From contig NZ_CP035490.1 of assembly GCF_004135205.1 (NCBI RefSeq), forward strand, positions 3,179,501 through 3,243,500: DNA of 64,000 nt, in the 5' to 3' direction. A model generated the notes under the pieces. The model made no database searches, was not told the DNA's origin, and saw nothing but the letters and a program-made list of their open reading frames with translations. This DNA is from Hahella sp. KA22 (GTDB lineage Bacteria > Pseudomonadota > Gammaproteobacteria > Pseudomonadales > Oleiphilaceae). Positions 1-7,644 of this stretch are shown here, one piece after another. A program made the position numbers and the translations under genes. Every line of letters starts with the position of its first letter. The stretch's first letter is position 1.

Positions 1-1
1 C

Positions 2-160
2 AAGGCACTGGAGGAACGGCTGGAGATGGCGCTTTCCGTCCGCAATGTGTTTGATCGCGAAGCCTACGCGCCCAGCACATCCCGGCCAATGGTGGCGATT
101 CCAGGAGACCTGCCCCTGGAGGGGCGCAGCCTGTATGGAGAGGTCTCCTATCGGTTTTAG
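2..160 (+). CDS. TonB-dependent receptor, C-terminal fragment
   Basis: The open frame enters from the left window edge and ends at TAG 160, giving the last 52 residues. The tail reads like the final beta strands of a TonB-dependent outer-membrane receptor: an RNVFDREAY segment (the common LxxxNLFD/RNVFD strand) and a GRSLYGEVSYRF end with a terminal aromatic residue, as expected for BamA-dependent insertion. Such receptors import siderophores, cobalamin or other scarce ligands. The plug, TonB box and ligand specificity lie outside the window. The next gene converges on it from the other strand. Confidence 0.7.
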   Translation, partial: KALEERLEMALSVRNVFDREAYAPSTSRPMVAIPGDLPLEGRSLYGEVSYRF

Positions 161-171
161 GAAAGAAAGGA

Positions 172-927
172 TTATTGGGCGGTATAGCCGCCATCAATAG
201 AAATTGTCTGCCCGTTTAAATAAGACGCGGAATCCGACAGCATCCAACATACCGCTTCTGCGACTTCCTGCTGCGTACCCAGACGTCCCTGCGGGTGCAG
301 AGATTGAGCGAAAGCCATGACCTCGGGATTGCTCAAAGCCTGCTCGTTGCCGGGAGTGGGAATCCAGCCGGGACATATCGCATTGATGCGAATATTGCGC
401 GCGGCGTATTCCAGAGACGCGGCTTTGGTAAGACCAATGATGGCGTGCTTGGAAGCGACATACGCCGCCAATCCCATGCCTGTGCCCACTAGGCCATAAA
501 TGGACGACATATTTACAATCGCCCCGGACTTATTGCTTAACAGTGCCGGGATCTGGTGTTTCATGCACAACCAGGCGCCTTTGGTATTGATGCTGAAGAC
601 TCTGTCCCATTCCTGCTCGGACAACTCCGTCAAAGGTCCGACCGGCTCCGCCGCTCCCGCATTGTTAAACGCGCCGTCCAACTTACCGAACGTCTCAATA
701 ATTTGAGCAAGCGCGTTTTTGATATCGCCTTCCGAAGAAACGTCCGCGGGGATGCTGATGGCCTGTCTCCCGGCTTCAGTGATGTGTCGCACAGTGTCTT
801 CGGACTCTCTCGATCTGCGTGCGATAACCGCTACTTTGGCGCCGTAGTCCGCCAGCTTGATTGCCGTCGTTCTTCCGATACCGGAACTGGCGCCCGTGAC
901 CATCACCACTTTTCCATCCAGCTTCAT
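172..927 (-). CDS. SDR-family oxidoreductase
   Basis: A 251-residue classical short-chain dehydrogenase/reductase, the normal length. The Rossmann cofactor motif TGASSGIG is at residues 11-18, the NNAGA motif is near residue 88, the catalytic Ser is in VNMSSIYG, and the Tyr/Lys pair is in YVASK. It ends with the usual NGQTISIDGGYTAQ. Glucose-1-dehydrogenase and 3-oxoacyl-ACP-reductase-like proteins share this architecture, so the substrate cannot be told. It starts 55 bp after the second citrate-synthase-like gene on the same strand with no visible terminator between, so it may be the last gene of that operon. Confidence 0.9.
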   Translation of the reverse strand: MKLDGKVVMVTGASSGIGRTTAIKLADYGAKVAVIARRSRESEDTVRHITEAGRQAISIPADVSSEGDIKNALAQIIETFGKLDGAFNNAGAAEPVGPLTELSEQEWDRVFSINTKGAWLCMKHQIPALLSNKSGAIVNMSSIYGLVGTGMGLAAYVASKHAIIGLTKAASLEYAARNIRINAICPGWIPTPGNEQALSNPEVMAFAQSLHPQGRLGTQQEVAEAVCWMLSDSASYLNGQTISIDGGYTAQ

Positions 928-982
928 GGAGTAACCCTCTTAAATGTATAAATGAGCCTGTTTGCGTCTAACGGAGTTTGCC

Positions 983-1774
983 TCACCAACTACGCCTCTC
1001 CGGCCCGGAGTACTGAATCGACTCGCAGCGCATGGGGAAAACGCTGCCCTCGGGTTTGGCCGCGCCGTCGAGATAGCAGGGAACCATACCGGCGATAAAG
1101 CAGGGCGTCAGGTAAAGCTGATACTCTTCCGGCGACATGCCGAAGTCCGCGCCGATGGCCGCAGCCAGGGCGGCGACGTTGATCGTCAGGCGCTTGTTCT
1201 TTTTGAGATAGTGGTAGATCTCCAGCGCCAGAGTGAAGTGGGCGCCATCCGCGAAGCCCAGGTCACGGGCCTTTTTAACCAGGTGCAACACGCGTTCATC
1301 CAGGCGCGCCAAGGGGCGGCCATAACCGTAGATGACGCGGTATTTTTTCAACGCCGCGTTGATCAGATCCGATAGTTCCTCCCCGGCGTCCAATGCTTTG
1401 CGAGTGCGCTGCAGAAAGTCGATGGCGCGGCGGTCCGGTCTTCTTCCGTAAATAGAAGCCTCGGAAATGGACAGTCCGCTCATCAAAGATAGCGACGGCG
1501 TACTGCGTACGTTGCCAGCCAGTTCCGCGACATGGTTTGGCCAGATGCTCGGGTCCGGGTAGCTGGTGCATACCCAGATGTAATTCAGCATGCGCATCTG
1601 TTCCGGGGTGTAGAACTTGCCGGTGATGGAGTAGAGGTAAAGTGAAAACCAGTCGCGCTCACTTAACTCCTGATGCAGATCTTTACCGCGAAACACGACG
1701 CGTTCGCACAAAAACGCTTTGCCCATCGCGGTTTCGTGGGCGGTTTCCTGTTGGCGCAGATGTTTGTTGCTCAT
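983..1774 (-). CDS. Citrate-synthase-like protein B (divergent active site)
   Basis: A 263-residue protein with the citrate-synthase fold pattern, closer in length to citryl-CoA-lyase-type proteins than to 400-residue synthases. The segment YGYGRPLARLDERV aligns by eye with the GFGHxVY..DPRA block, but the catalytic His is Arg. The later NVDFYSG block appears as NVAALAAAIG, so the catalytic Asp is Ala. A C-terminal ESIQYSGPERR resembles the CoA/citrate-binding RPRQLYxG end. Its ATG overlaps the stop of the upstream paralogue by 4 bp, so the two are translationally coupled. I infer a hetero-oligomer, or a non-citrate-synthase reaction, together with the ThDP enzyme upstream. No function is assigned. 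Confidence 0.7.
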   Translation of the reverse strand: MSNKHLRQQETAHETAMGKAFLCERVVFRGKDLHQELSERDWFSLYLYSITGKFYTPEQMRMLNYIWVCTSYPDPSIWPNHVAELAGNVRSTPSLSLMSGLSISEASIYGRRPDRRAIDFLQRTRKALDAGEELSDLINAALKKYRVIYGYGRPLARLDERVLHLVKKARDLGFADGAHFTLALEIYHYLKKNKRLTINVAALAAAIGADFGMSPEEYQLYLTPCFIAGMVPCYLDGAAKPEGSVFPMRCESIQYSGPERRSW

Positions 1775-2601
1775 AGCCCAAGCTCCTCTGCATTGGGTAA
1801 TTCGAAGGGGCCGGGGTCATCCGTCAGCTTGATGTGGTCGCCGTAGAACGGAAACATCTTCCAGCCCAGATCCCGTTGTTCAATGGCGTGTGCGGCGGCG
1901 CCGGGTAACCGCAACATCAAATACAGCATGACGGCGGCGTGCTCGTTCATCGCCAGATCGTGCAGCGCCGCCGCGGCCACGCCGGACAGTGACAGCGGCG
2001 CGTCCGCGATGGCTTCCAGTTCCTGGCGATGTTGCGCCAGCCAGCGCACGGTAATAGCGCAAGGAATTTCCGCCAGCGCTTCCAGCACCTGACGCACCGG
2101 TTTTGGACAGCTCTCGCCGTTGGGATCGAAACCGGGTGCGTGCTCCATGGGCCGCCAGATATCTTCCCGCGTATCGCTGACCGGGGAGGGGAGGCGGGCT
2201 CGCCATTGCGCCATATCGGTTCCGCATTCCCGCCAAAGCTGCATCAAAATGTAGACTTCATGTCCGCCGCCATACTGGCCCGCGCCGACGGCCAGGGACG
2301 CCATCAGCGAAGCGGCGTGCGGACAGCCGCCAACGCCGCCGTTCATCGCCGCGCGCACGCTGGCTTCGCGGGGGCCTGGGTTGGCGAGGGCGATCGCCAG
2401 TTTTTCCAATAGCTGCGCCTGATCCGCGTTGGGCTTCTCACCCCTGAACAACAGATACAGGTACTCGAACCAGCTCGCCTTGGTCAGGATGTCGCCGTAG
2501 ACATCGTAGCCATAGCAAAGGGCGGAGTGTGCGGCGAAGGGGTTGTCGGCTTCAGGTTCTTCAGACCAGACTTTCGTCCGGTATCCGTATTTGCTGCTCA
2601 T
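1771..2601 (-). CDS. Citrate-synthase-like protein A (divergent active site)
   Basis: A 276-residue citrate-synthase-superfamily protein. The block SLAVGAGQYGGGHEVY corresponds to the canonical HGGANE helix, with Tyr where the first catalytic His sits. PGFDPNGES replaces the GFGHPVY loop. It begins behind a strong AGGAGG Shine-Dalgarno that lies inside the end of the upstream carboligase gene (41-bp overlap), and it overlaps paralogue B by 4 bp. The three genes are clearly one translationally coupled unit. The size fits citryl-CoA-lyase-like proteins. Whether the pair makes, cleaves or merely binds an acyl-CoA adduct cannot be seen. Confidence 0.7.
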   Translation of the reverse strand: MSSKYGYRTKVWSEEPEADNPFAAHSALCYGYDVYGDILTKASWFEYLYLLFRGEKPNADQAQLLEKLAIALANPGPREASVRAAMNGGVGGCPHAASLMASLAVGAGQYGGGHEVYILMQLWRECGTDMAQWRARLPSPVSDTREDIWRPMEHAPGFDPNGESCPKPVRQVLEALAEIPCAITVRWLAQHRQELEAIADAPLSLSGVAAAALHDLAMNEHAAVMLYLMLRLPGAAAHAIEQRDLGWKMFPFYGDHIKLTDDPGPFELPNAEELGL

Positions 2602-4315
2602 GATTGCCTCCTGTCAGAACTTTGGTGCGTTGGCGCATGGGGGGAACTTGTTCGCTGTCGACGACCACATCAAGAACAAATGGGCCGGGTTTGGAGAAAA
2701 GGTTGTCGAGGCCGATTTCATCCAGTTCTTTAAGCCGGGTGATACGCTGCGAGGGTAAGCCGGCCGCTTTGGCCATAGCGGCGAAATCCACTTGCGGCAG
2801 ACGATTGGCGATATCCTCCGCGCGACCCAGGCGTTGGCCGTGTTTAATCATGCCCAGGTGACTGTCGTTCAGAACGATGAACAGAATGTTCAAATCCAGC
2901 TCCCGCGCGACGGTGATCTCCTGACCGCTCATCAGCATGCTGCCGTCGCCGGTGAAACAAATGACAGGCGTATCCGGTTTGGCGAGCGCCATGCCGACTG
3001 CGGCTCCGATAGCCCAGCCCATGGTCGCGAATCCCATGCCTATGTGGAACAGTTTAGTTGAATCTGACAAGGGCGGATTGGTGCGCCAATAGTGCACGCC
3101 CCACAGGAAACTATTGCCAGTGTCCATCAATACCGGCGTGTTGCGCGGGCAGGCCTGACTCAGCGCCCAGTACAGCGCTTGCGGTTTGACCGGCGCTTCC
3201 ACGTCGAGGCAGGCTTCCTTGTCTGCATAGATGACGTGTTGAGGAAATCCGTCAGCCCCCGGAGAATACTTCTGTTTACGCGGCGCCGCATGTTTCAGGT
3301 ATTTGGCGAAGGGCTCTAACAGTAAGCGTGGCGAACCCAGTATCGACAGTCTCGACATCACCGACCGGCTCAGATGATCTGGGTTGCCGGACAGATGTAT
3401 CAGGCGGTTGGAGAAAATCGCGTTGGGGTCCCAGCCACCGGTCGTGACTTCATCCAGCGCGGAGCCAATGACGATGACGCGCTCTGCATTGTCGGGATGT
3501 AAGGCGTCGCGGGCGCTTTCATGTCCGCCGAGGCCGAATACGCCTCTATATAAAGGGTGATATTCCGAAACTAACCCCTTGCCCATAGGCGTGGTGACGA
3601 TCAACCAGTTGCGTGACTCCGCCAGAGCGAGCAGTGGCTCCATCGCGCCTGCGCAACCTTCTCCGATCACCAACGTGGCTTTCTGCACATAGGCGAGTTC
3701 TTTCAGTAATCGATGCACTGATTCGGCGCTGGGAACCACTTCATGATTGATAAAGGCGCGCATATTGAAAATACCCGCCGGATCGGGAGATTTGGCCCGC
3801 ATGATGTCCAGGGGAACGCTCAAATGCACTGGGCCTGGCTGGTTACTGAGCGCGTAACCGATCGCCATCAGCAGCTTGTGTTCCAACTGGGCGGAATGCG
3901 ACACCAGTGTGTTGAAGCGGGTGCAACTGTCGAAGATGCTGACAGTGTTGATGCCCGTACAGGAGCCTTCCTGAAACGCGCCCAATCCGAAACGCTCAAT
4001 AGAAGGCTGCGCGGTTATCACCAGCATGGGAATGCCGTCGGCATAGGCGTTGGCCACGCCTGTCAGCAGGTTGGTGGCGCCAGGGCCTGAAGTGGAAATG
4101 CACACCCCAAGTTTGCCTGTCGCTCTTGCATACCCGTCCGCCATGAAGGCCGCTCCGGATTCGTGTCTCGCCAACACCGCCTTTGGTCCGCCCCGGCGCT
4201 CGCTGCGGGCGAGGGCGTTATAAAGTGGTTCAATACTGCCTCCTGGCACACCGAATACGTACTTCACTCCCAATCGTTCCAGATAGTGGAGTATCAAATC
4301 ACCATTCTCGATCAT
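2561..4315 (-). CDS. ThDP-dependent carboligase, acetolactate-synthase-like
   Basis: Three-domain thiamine-diphosphate enzyme of 584 residues, similar in length to acetolactate synthase catalytic subunits. The N-terminal PYR domain has GVPGG and the cofactor-activating Glu in RHESGAAFMADGYAR (ALS has HEQGA). The C-terminal PP domain has the diphosphate motif GDGS followed by VLNDSHLGM. ATG 4315 is preferred over an upstream extension because it is preceded by AAAGG and leads straight into the conserved start. No regulatory ilvN-type gene follows. Instead it is coupled to two citrate-synthase-like genes, so branched-chain amino-acid synthesis is unlikely to be its main role; a 2-oxoacid carboligation feeding an acyl-CoA reaction is an inference. 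Confidence 0.8.
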   Translation of the reverse strand: MIENGDLILHYLERLGVKYVFGVPGGSIEPLYNALARSERRGGPKAVLARHESGAAFMADGYARATGKLGVCISTSGPGATNLLTGVANAYADGIPMLVITAQPSIERFGLGAFQEGSCTGINTVSIFDSCTRFNTLVSHSAQLEHKLLMAIGYALSNQPGPVHLSVPLDIMRAKSPDPAGIFNMRAFINHEVVPSAESVHRLLKELAYVQKATLVIGEGCAGAMEPLLALAESRNWLIVTTPMGKGLVSEYHPLYRGVFGLGGHESARDALHPDNAERVIVIGSALDEVTTGGWDPNAIFSNRLIHLSGNPDHLSRSVMSRLSILGSPRLLLEPFAKYLKHAAPRKQKYSPGADGFPQHVIYADKEACLDVEAPVKPQALYWALSQACPRNTPVLMDTGNSFLWGVHYWRTNPPLSDSTKLFHIGMGFATMGWAIGAAVGMALAKPDTPVICFTGDGSMLMSGQEITVARELDLNILFIVLNDSHLGMIKHGQRLGRAEDIANRLPQVDFAAMAKAAGLPSQRITRLKELDEIGLDNLFSKPGPFVLDVVVDSEQVPPMRQRTKVLTGGNHEQQIRIPDESLV

Positions 4316-4739
4316 GCTTTGATACCTTTTCGGACATGTATAAATTTTGAGCGCGAATTCTTGGGTAAGATGACCGGAAAAGATAGGGCCTAAATGTAAA
4401 GCATTGAAAAACAAGAATTTTATGGACTAGTCCTATCGGACGATTGTTGCTTTTGCTGTGGACGTTGCGACATGAAACAGAAAATAGAATGACTTTTCGG
4501 TCTGAGTGATAGGGTGTTACAGCCTGGTTTTTAGATTAACGGGAGGCGATGAATTACCCGTAGATACTGTGAACTGGCGCAAAAAATGGACTATCTGGAC
4601 AGGAAATATCCATAAATTCACTTTTTCTTATTTTTCTTTAAATACATTGCAGGTTCGGCTTGACAGGTTCGGCTAAAAACGTAAACTAAGCGCCACTCCA
4701 GCAGAGAGACGCGAAAAACTCACTGCTCAAGAGTGATAT
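4316..4739. promoter_or_regulatory. Divergent intergenic region between carboligase operon and tRNA genes
   Basis: This 424-bp stretch has no plausible gene. It must carry the leftward promoter of the carboligase operon and the rightward tRNA promoter. A perfect 10-bp palindrome, GGACTAGTCC at 4424-4433, lies about 110 bp upstream of the carboligase start and could be an operator. The 10-mer AGGTTCGGCT occurs twice, at 4651-4660 and 4665-4674. Confidence 0.4.
4660..4687 (+). promoter_or_regulatory. Promoter of the tRNA cluster
   Basis: A perfect -35 hexamer TTGACA (4660-4665) and a -10-like TAAACT (4682-4687) are separated by 16 bp. A GC-rich discriminator (AAGCGCC) follows, as is common for stringently controlled stable-RNA promoters. 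The first tRNA begins about 50 bp downstream. Confidence 0.7.
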
Positions 4740-4815
<76 letters not shown>

Positions 4816-4824
4816 AGATTTCCG

Positions 4825-4849
4825 AAACCCCGACAAGCTCGGGGTTTTT
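4825..4849 (+). terminator. Terminator-like hairpin between tRNA-Gly and tRNA-Cys
   Basis: AACCCCGA and TCGGGGTT flank a short CAAGC loop, followed by T residues. It has the form of a Rho-independent terminator or a processing hairpin, although two more tRNA genes follow on the same strand within 150 bp. Confidence 0.7.
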
Positions 4850-4871
4850 AGCTCTAGAAGTCTTGATTATA

Positions 4872-4945
4872 GGCGCGGTGGCAGAGTGGTCATGCAGCGG
4901 ACTGCAACTCCGTGTACGCCGGTTCGATTCCGACCCGCGCCTCCA
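4872..4945 (+). tRNA. tRNA-Cys (GCA)
   Basis: A 74-nt cloverleaf with acceptor arms GGCGCGG/CCGCGCC, anticodon loop CTGCAAC (anticodon GCA), T-loop TTCGATT and encoded CCA. Confidence 0.97.
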
Positions 4946-4971
4946 TGTTTTCTCCGGCAAAAGCCTCCCTC

Positions 4972-5059
4972 GCCTGGGTGGCGAAATTGGTAGACGCAAG
5001 GGACTTAAAATCCCTCGGTATTTGATACCGTGCCGGTTCGATTCCGGCCCCAGGCACCA
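4972..5059 (+). tRNA. tRNA-Leu (TAA)
   Basis: An 88-nt class II tRNA with acceptor arms GCCTGGG/CCCAGGC, anticodon loop CTTAAAA (anticodon TAA), a long variable arm and encoded CCA. A broken tyrosine recombinase begins about 170 bp downstream, so the 3' end of this gene is the likely integration site of the accessory segment. I did not find a second copy of its 3' end in the window. Confidence 0.97.
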
Positions 5060-5232
5060 ATCCCTATTTTTACACATAATACTAAATCATCCCAAACCCT
5101 TTAAATTCGCGGCTTTGCGGCGTTTTTCGGTGTTTTCGGAGATTTACTAAATACCCCCCTTACAACCACTTTTTGTCGTAGCACTACGCCAAAATTACGC
5201 CAGATTTACGCCAAGGGAGTACGAGGAAGTTT

Positions 5233-6042
5233 AATGGCAACTTTTCGAAATGGCGCGTTGAGGTCAATGTAAAAGGTCAGCGCGATTCTGCAACTAAAGA
5301 TACAAAGGCCGAGGCTCAGGAATGGGCCGCCAGACGAGAAATTGAACTGCGGTCTCAGTTCGATGGCAGGAGCCTGACTCATATTGTCAGGGATGTTTTT
5401 GAGAGATACGGGCAAGAAGTCAGCCCGTCAAAACGAGGTCAGGACAAGGAGTTGTTGCGGCTTGCCAGTTTCTGCCGCGATCAAATAGCGGATATAAAAC
5501 TGGCGGATCTTAACGCATCCCATATCGCCGACTGGCGAAACCGTAGACTTAAGCAAGTATCATCCAGCTCAGTTAATAGAGAGCTTAACCTGATGTCTCA
5601 CGCGTTTGAAATTGCGCGGAGAGAATGGCGCTGGCTTACTGAGTCACCGACGCGTGATGTCACCCGTCCTAAAAATCCTCCGCCGCGAGACCGGAAAATT
5701 TCTGACGATGAAATAGAACGCGTTTGTCTGTCGCTTGGCTTTGTTGATGGCGTTACGCCTGAAACTAAAAGCCAGCGGGTGGCGATCGCCTTTTTATTTG
5801 CTATCGAGTCGGGAATGCGTGCAGGTGAGATCTGTGGTTTAACCTGGGATGCCGTAAACGGCAACGTTGCTTATCTACCTAAAACCAAAAATGGCACGTC
5901 TAGGAATGTTCCTCTTTCATCGCGTGCGTGTGAGCTGCTTTCTTTTCTCCCTGTTGATGGAGAATCTGACTTTCCATGATACCCGCCACGAGGCAATTAC
6001 TCGCCTCGCTAAAAAGATTGATGTATTAGAGCTTGCGAAAAG
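5233..6042 (+). pseudogene. Tyrosine recombinase (phage-type integrase), degraded
   Basis: Pieces of one integrase lie in different frames. ATG 5233 gives MATFR and then hits a stop. The N-terminal arm-binding region WRVEVNVKGQRDSATK continues in a second frame. The core-binding and first catalytic segments, with the active-site Arg in SGMRAGEICGLTWD, follow to a stop at 5979. The HxxR box HDTRHEAITRLA then appears in another frame with the linking segment missing. The C-terminal Tyr box is absent. At least two frameshifts or deletions and a lost nucleophile make it inactive. Its place just behind tRNA-Leu marks an old tRNA-targeted integration. Confidence 0.85.
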
Positions 6043-6151
6043 GGCGAGAAATAGAAAAAGTGTTAACCCATGCAGGTGCTGAGTCTCTTTATCCTTTGGC
6101 AAAAATAAAAGTAAAATCGGCTTCGCAAAAAATGGAAGTTAAAGGTATATG
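6043..6151 (+). pseudogene. 3' remnant of a cassette gene fused to the integrase ruin
   Basis: After the integrase HxxR segment the expected GH.....Y region is missing. Instead an open frame with a different character (GREIEKVLTHAGAES and so on, about 36 residues) runs to TGA 6151, 17 bp before the first attC-like site. This is the spacing expected for the end of a cassette gene. I read it as the tail of a cassette whose 5' part and attC were deleted together with the integrase C-terminus. The product is unknown. Confidence 0.45.
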
Positions 6152-6168
6152 AAAGCGACTGTATCAAA

Positions 6169-6214
6169 ACCTAACAAGCGGCATCAGTCTGACAGCCAGT
6201 GCCGGGCGTTAACT
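6169..6214 (+). repeat. attC-like site 1 (short)
   Basis: Begins ACCTAAC (R'' box) and ends GTTAACT (R' box, one mismatch to GTTRRRY). Inner arms GGCA and TGCC can pair. At 46 bp it is shorter than most attC sites. It precedes cassette 1. Confidence 0.65.
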
Positions 6215-6219
6215 GTCAT

Positions 6220-6510
6220 ATGAGCTTCAGAGAAAAATTAGAGAAGAAGTGGAAGATTACTATCGCCTTGTTAAGCGAGGCTAGCGTAGTTCTTTGTGAA
6301 TGTCAGGGTGTTGGCAAATATATCGCCGAGTACGATGAATACCTTGATCACAACGAGCTAGAACTAGCTCTGGACATGCTAGAAGAAGCTGCACTTGAGG
6401 CAACGAGTAAGCCACCAAAAGAGATTTGGGTAAAGCTCAAAGAGGCTGCAAAGTCTATGGGCTTAGAGGATCGCTGTGAATTCTACGATCAGCAAATACA
6501 AAACAGTTAA
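6220..6510 (+). CDS. Integron cassette 1: MafI-like immunity protein candidate
   Basis: A 96-residue acidic, all-helical-looking protein. ATG 6220 is used because it lies just after the R' box of attC 1; an upstream start would fall within the attC. The core EYDEYLDHNELELALDML, then a proline break (SKPPKEIW) and KLKEAAKSMGLED, matches by eye the layout of MafI-type immunity proteins of polymorphic-toxin loci. That is a pattern resemblance only. Its stop TAA lies inside the next attC, as is typical for cassettes. No toxin partner is adjacent, so it would be an orphan antidote. Confidence 0.6.
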   Translation: MSFREKLEKKWKITIALLSEASVVLCECQGVGKYIAEYDEYLDHNELELALDMLEEAALEATSKPPKEIWVKLKEAAKSMGLEDRCEFYDQQIQNS

Positions 6511-6582
6511 CAAGGCCAAGCAGCATCGCGCACTACGTGCGCTGGACCTCGCTACGCTCGGCCGCTGTTGGCGGCGTTAATC
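6505..6582 (+). repeat. attC site 2
   Basis: A 78-bp imperfect palindrome with outer boxes AGTTAAC and GTTAATC. Inner arms GCCAAGCAGC and GCCGCTGTTGGC pair with extrahelical bases, and GCGCACTACGTGCGC forms a central hairpin. This is the classical integron recombination-site architecture. Confidence 0.85.
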
Positions 6583-6585
6583 AGT

Positions 6586-6873
6586 ATGCATAGCCAACAG
6601 ATACAAAAATTGATTGATGCTGTAAGGAAAGAGTTTGGAGAAATTCATTACTTTGGATCTTCCAAAGAAGAGAGACACGGAGTTGGATTCGCGATTTCCG
6701 ATGTCAAAGCTACGTTTTCTATCTCTACATTGGGTGGTGATCTAAAGAGCAGTTACGATATTCAAGTAGAAGGTATACCCGCTGGTGAGTATATTTTTAC
6801 TAATGAAGTTTCACTGGGTGAATTTTTGAATCTCGTGAAGATATTTAGAGGTCCTGAGAGTGAGTGGCTATGA
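6586..6873 (+). CDS. Integron cassette 2: hypothetical protein
   Basis: A 95-residue protein starting at ATG 6586, four bases after the R' box of the preceding attC. A TTG-initiated extension would run into the attC. The N-terminal half has a helix (IQKLIDAVRKEFGEI). A beta-rich region follows (ISDVKATFSISTLGG, SYDIQVEG) and then a helical end. I recognise no family. The compact alpha-beta form and company would suit an immunity protein, but nothing specific shows it. Confidence 0.65.
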   Translation: MHSQQIQKLIDAVRKEFGEIHYFGSSKEERHGVGFAISDVKATFSISTLGGDLKSSYDIQVEGIPAGEYIFTNEVSLGEFLNLVKIFRGPESEWL

Positions 6874-6877
6874 ATAC

Positions 6878-6951
6878 ACCTAACAAGTCAAACCAGCAAG
6901 GGCCCTTCGGGCCGGGACGCGCTTACGCGCCACCTGTTCGAGGCGTTAAGT
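6878..6951 (+). repeat. attC site 3
   Basis: 74 bp, outer boxes ACCTAAC and GTTAAGT. It contains the nested hairpins GGCCCTTCGGGCC and GCGCGCTTACGCGC-type arms. It follows the stop of cassette 2 by a few bases. Confidence 0.85.
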
Positions 6952-6969
6952 TAAGTGTCAGGCGTAACG

Positions 6970-7248
6970 ATGAAAATTATTAGACCAAAAACAGAGATCT
7001 TGTGGTTAGGAACAGTGGATGATGGAAAGAAGCTACTTATTAATTCCGAAATCGAAGGGGTTTCCTATGACCTGGTTACTGTTACCGCCGATGATGAGGA
7101 TGAGTCGCTTTGGTTTGAAATTGTAGTGAACGATTACGTGGTGCAGATACCTATGTCAGTTGTACAAAAGGCAATTGAATCTGCATCTGATGAAGTTCAT
7201 TCGGAATCTTGGTATGAGAAAAATGTATACACAACCAACGACACTTAA
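6970..7248 (+). CDS. Integron cassette 3: hypothetical protein
   Basis: A 92-residue acidic protein (many Asp/Glu; TADDEDESLWFEIVV). ATG 6970 is chosen; GTG 6955 is a possible earlier start just after the attC. The predicted pattern is several beta strands followed by a helix (VVQKAIESASDEV) and a WYEKN end. No family is recognised. Its size and acidity resemble small immunity proteins, which is a weak argument. The stop overlaps the next attC. Confidence 0.65.
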   Translation: MKIIRPKTEILWLGTVDDGKKLLINSEIEGVSYDLVTVTADDEDESLWFEIVVNDYVVQIPMSVVQKAIESASDEVHSESWYEKNVYTTNDT

Positions 7249-7299
7249 CAAACGCAAGCAGCCGATTCGCTACGCTCTCGGCTGTTGCTGGCGTTATAG
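7243..7299 (+). repeat. attC site 4
   Basis: 57 bp, outer boxes ACTTAAC and GTTATAG. Arms GCAAGCAGCCGA and TCGGCTGTTGCTGGC pair. This is the lower end of the usual attC length range. Confidence 0.85.
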
Positions 7300-7308
7300 G
7301 TAATCGAA

Positions 7309-7548
7309 TTGGATAAAGAAATCAAAAATTTATTAGGAAAACTGTGCGTAGACTTGGGGTTCTGTTTACCGCCTATAGAGCAAGATCGTATCGCATCTCT
7401 TGGAGTTTGGAGGGCGGACGAATTTGCGAAGGATGTTATTTCTAGTGAAGGGCTTAATCCAGAGTATGAGAAAAAATGGTTGCGAGAAATTCGAAATCGA
7501 TTTGTTGCTCATTTTGGTAGTAACGAGTATGAAAGCAAAAATTCATAA
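7309..7548 (+). CDS. Integron cassette 4: immunity-like small protein
   Basis: A 79-residue helical protein with a TTG start at 7309, ten bases after the attC R' box; no in-frame ATG is available nearby. The features DLGFCLPP, SEGLNP and a basic WLREIRNRFVAHFG end recall a family of short proteins found beside polymorphic toxins, by memory of the pattern and not by search. The stop codon again sits in the following attC. Function unproven. Confidence 0.6.
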   Translation: MDKEIKNLLGKLCVDLGFCLPPIEQDRIASLGVWRADEFAKDVISSEGLNPEYEKKWLREIRNRFVAHFGSNEYESKNS

Positions 7549-7617
7549 CCAGGCGTGGTTGTCGCCTTCGGCTGGGACGGCGCAAAAAGCGCGCAGCCCC
7601 AACACTTGACGTTATAC
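7543..7617 (+). repeat. attC site 5
   Basis: 75 bp, outer boxes TCATAAC (imperfect) and GTTATAC. The interior has GTCGCCTTCGGC and GGCGCAAAAAGCGC hairpins. Confidence 0.75.
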
Positions 7618-7644
7618 CTTTACAGCCGGCTAGCAAAATAATAT

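Noticed and set aside
2561-4315. Acetolactate synthase ilvB/ilvI
   Set aside because: No regulatory subunit gene or other ilv gene follows; the coupling with citrate-synthase-like genes points to another pathway, so no gene symbol is given.
4315-4414. Longer start for the ThDP carboligase (33 extra residues)
   Set aside because: The extension has no family resemblance, and ATG 4315 has a purine-rich site and begins the conserved PYR domain.
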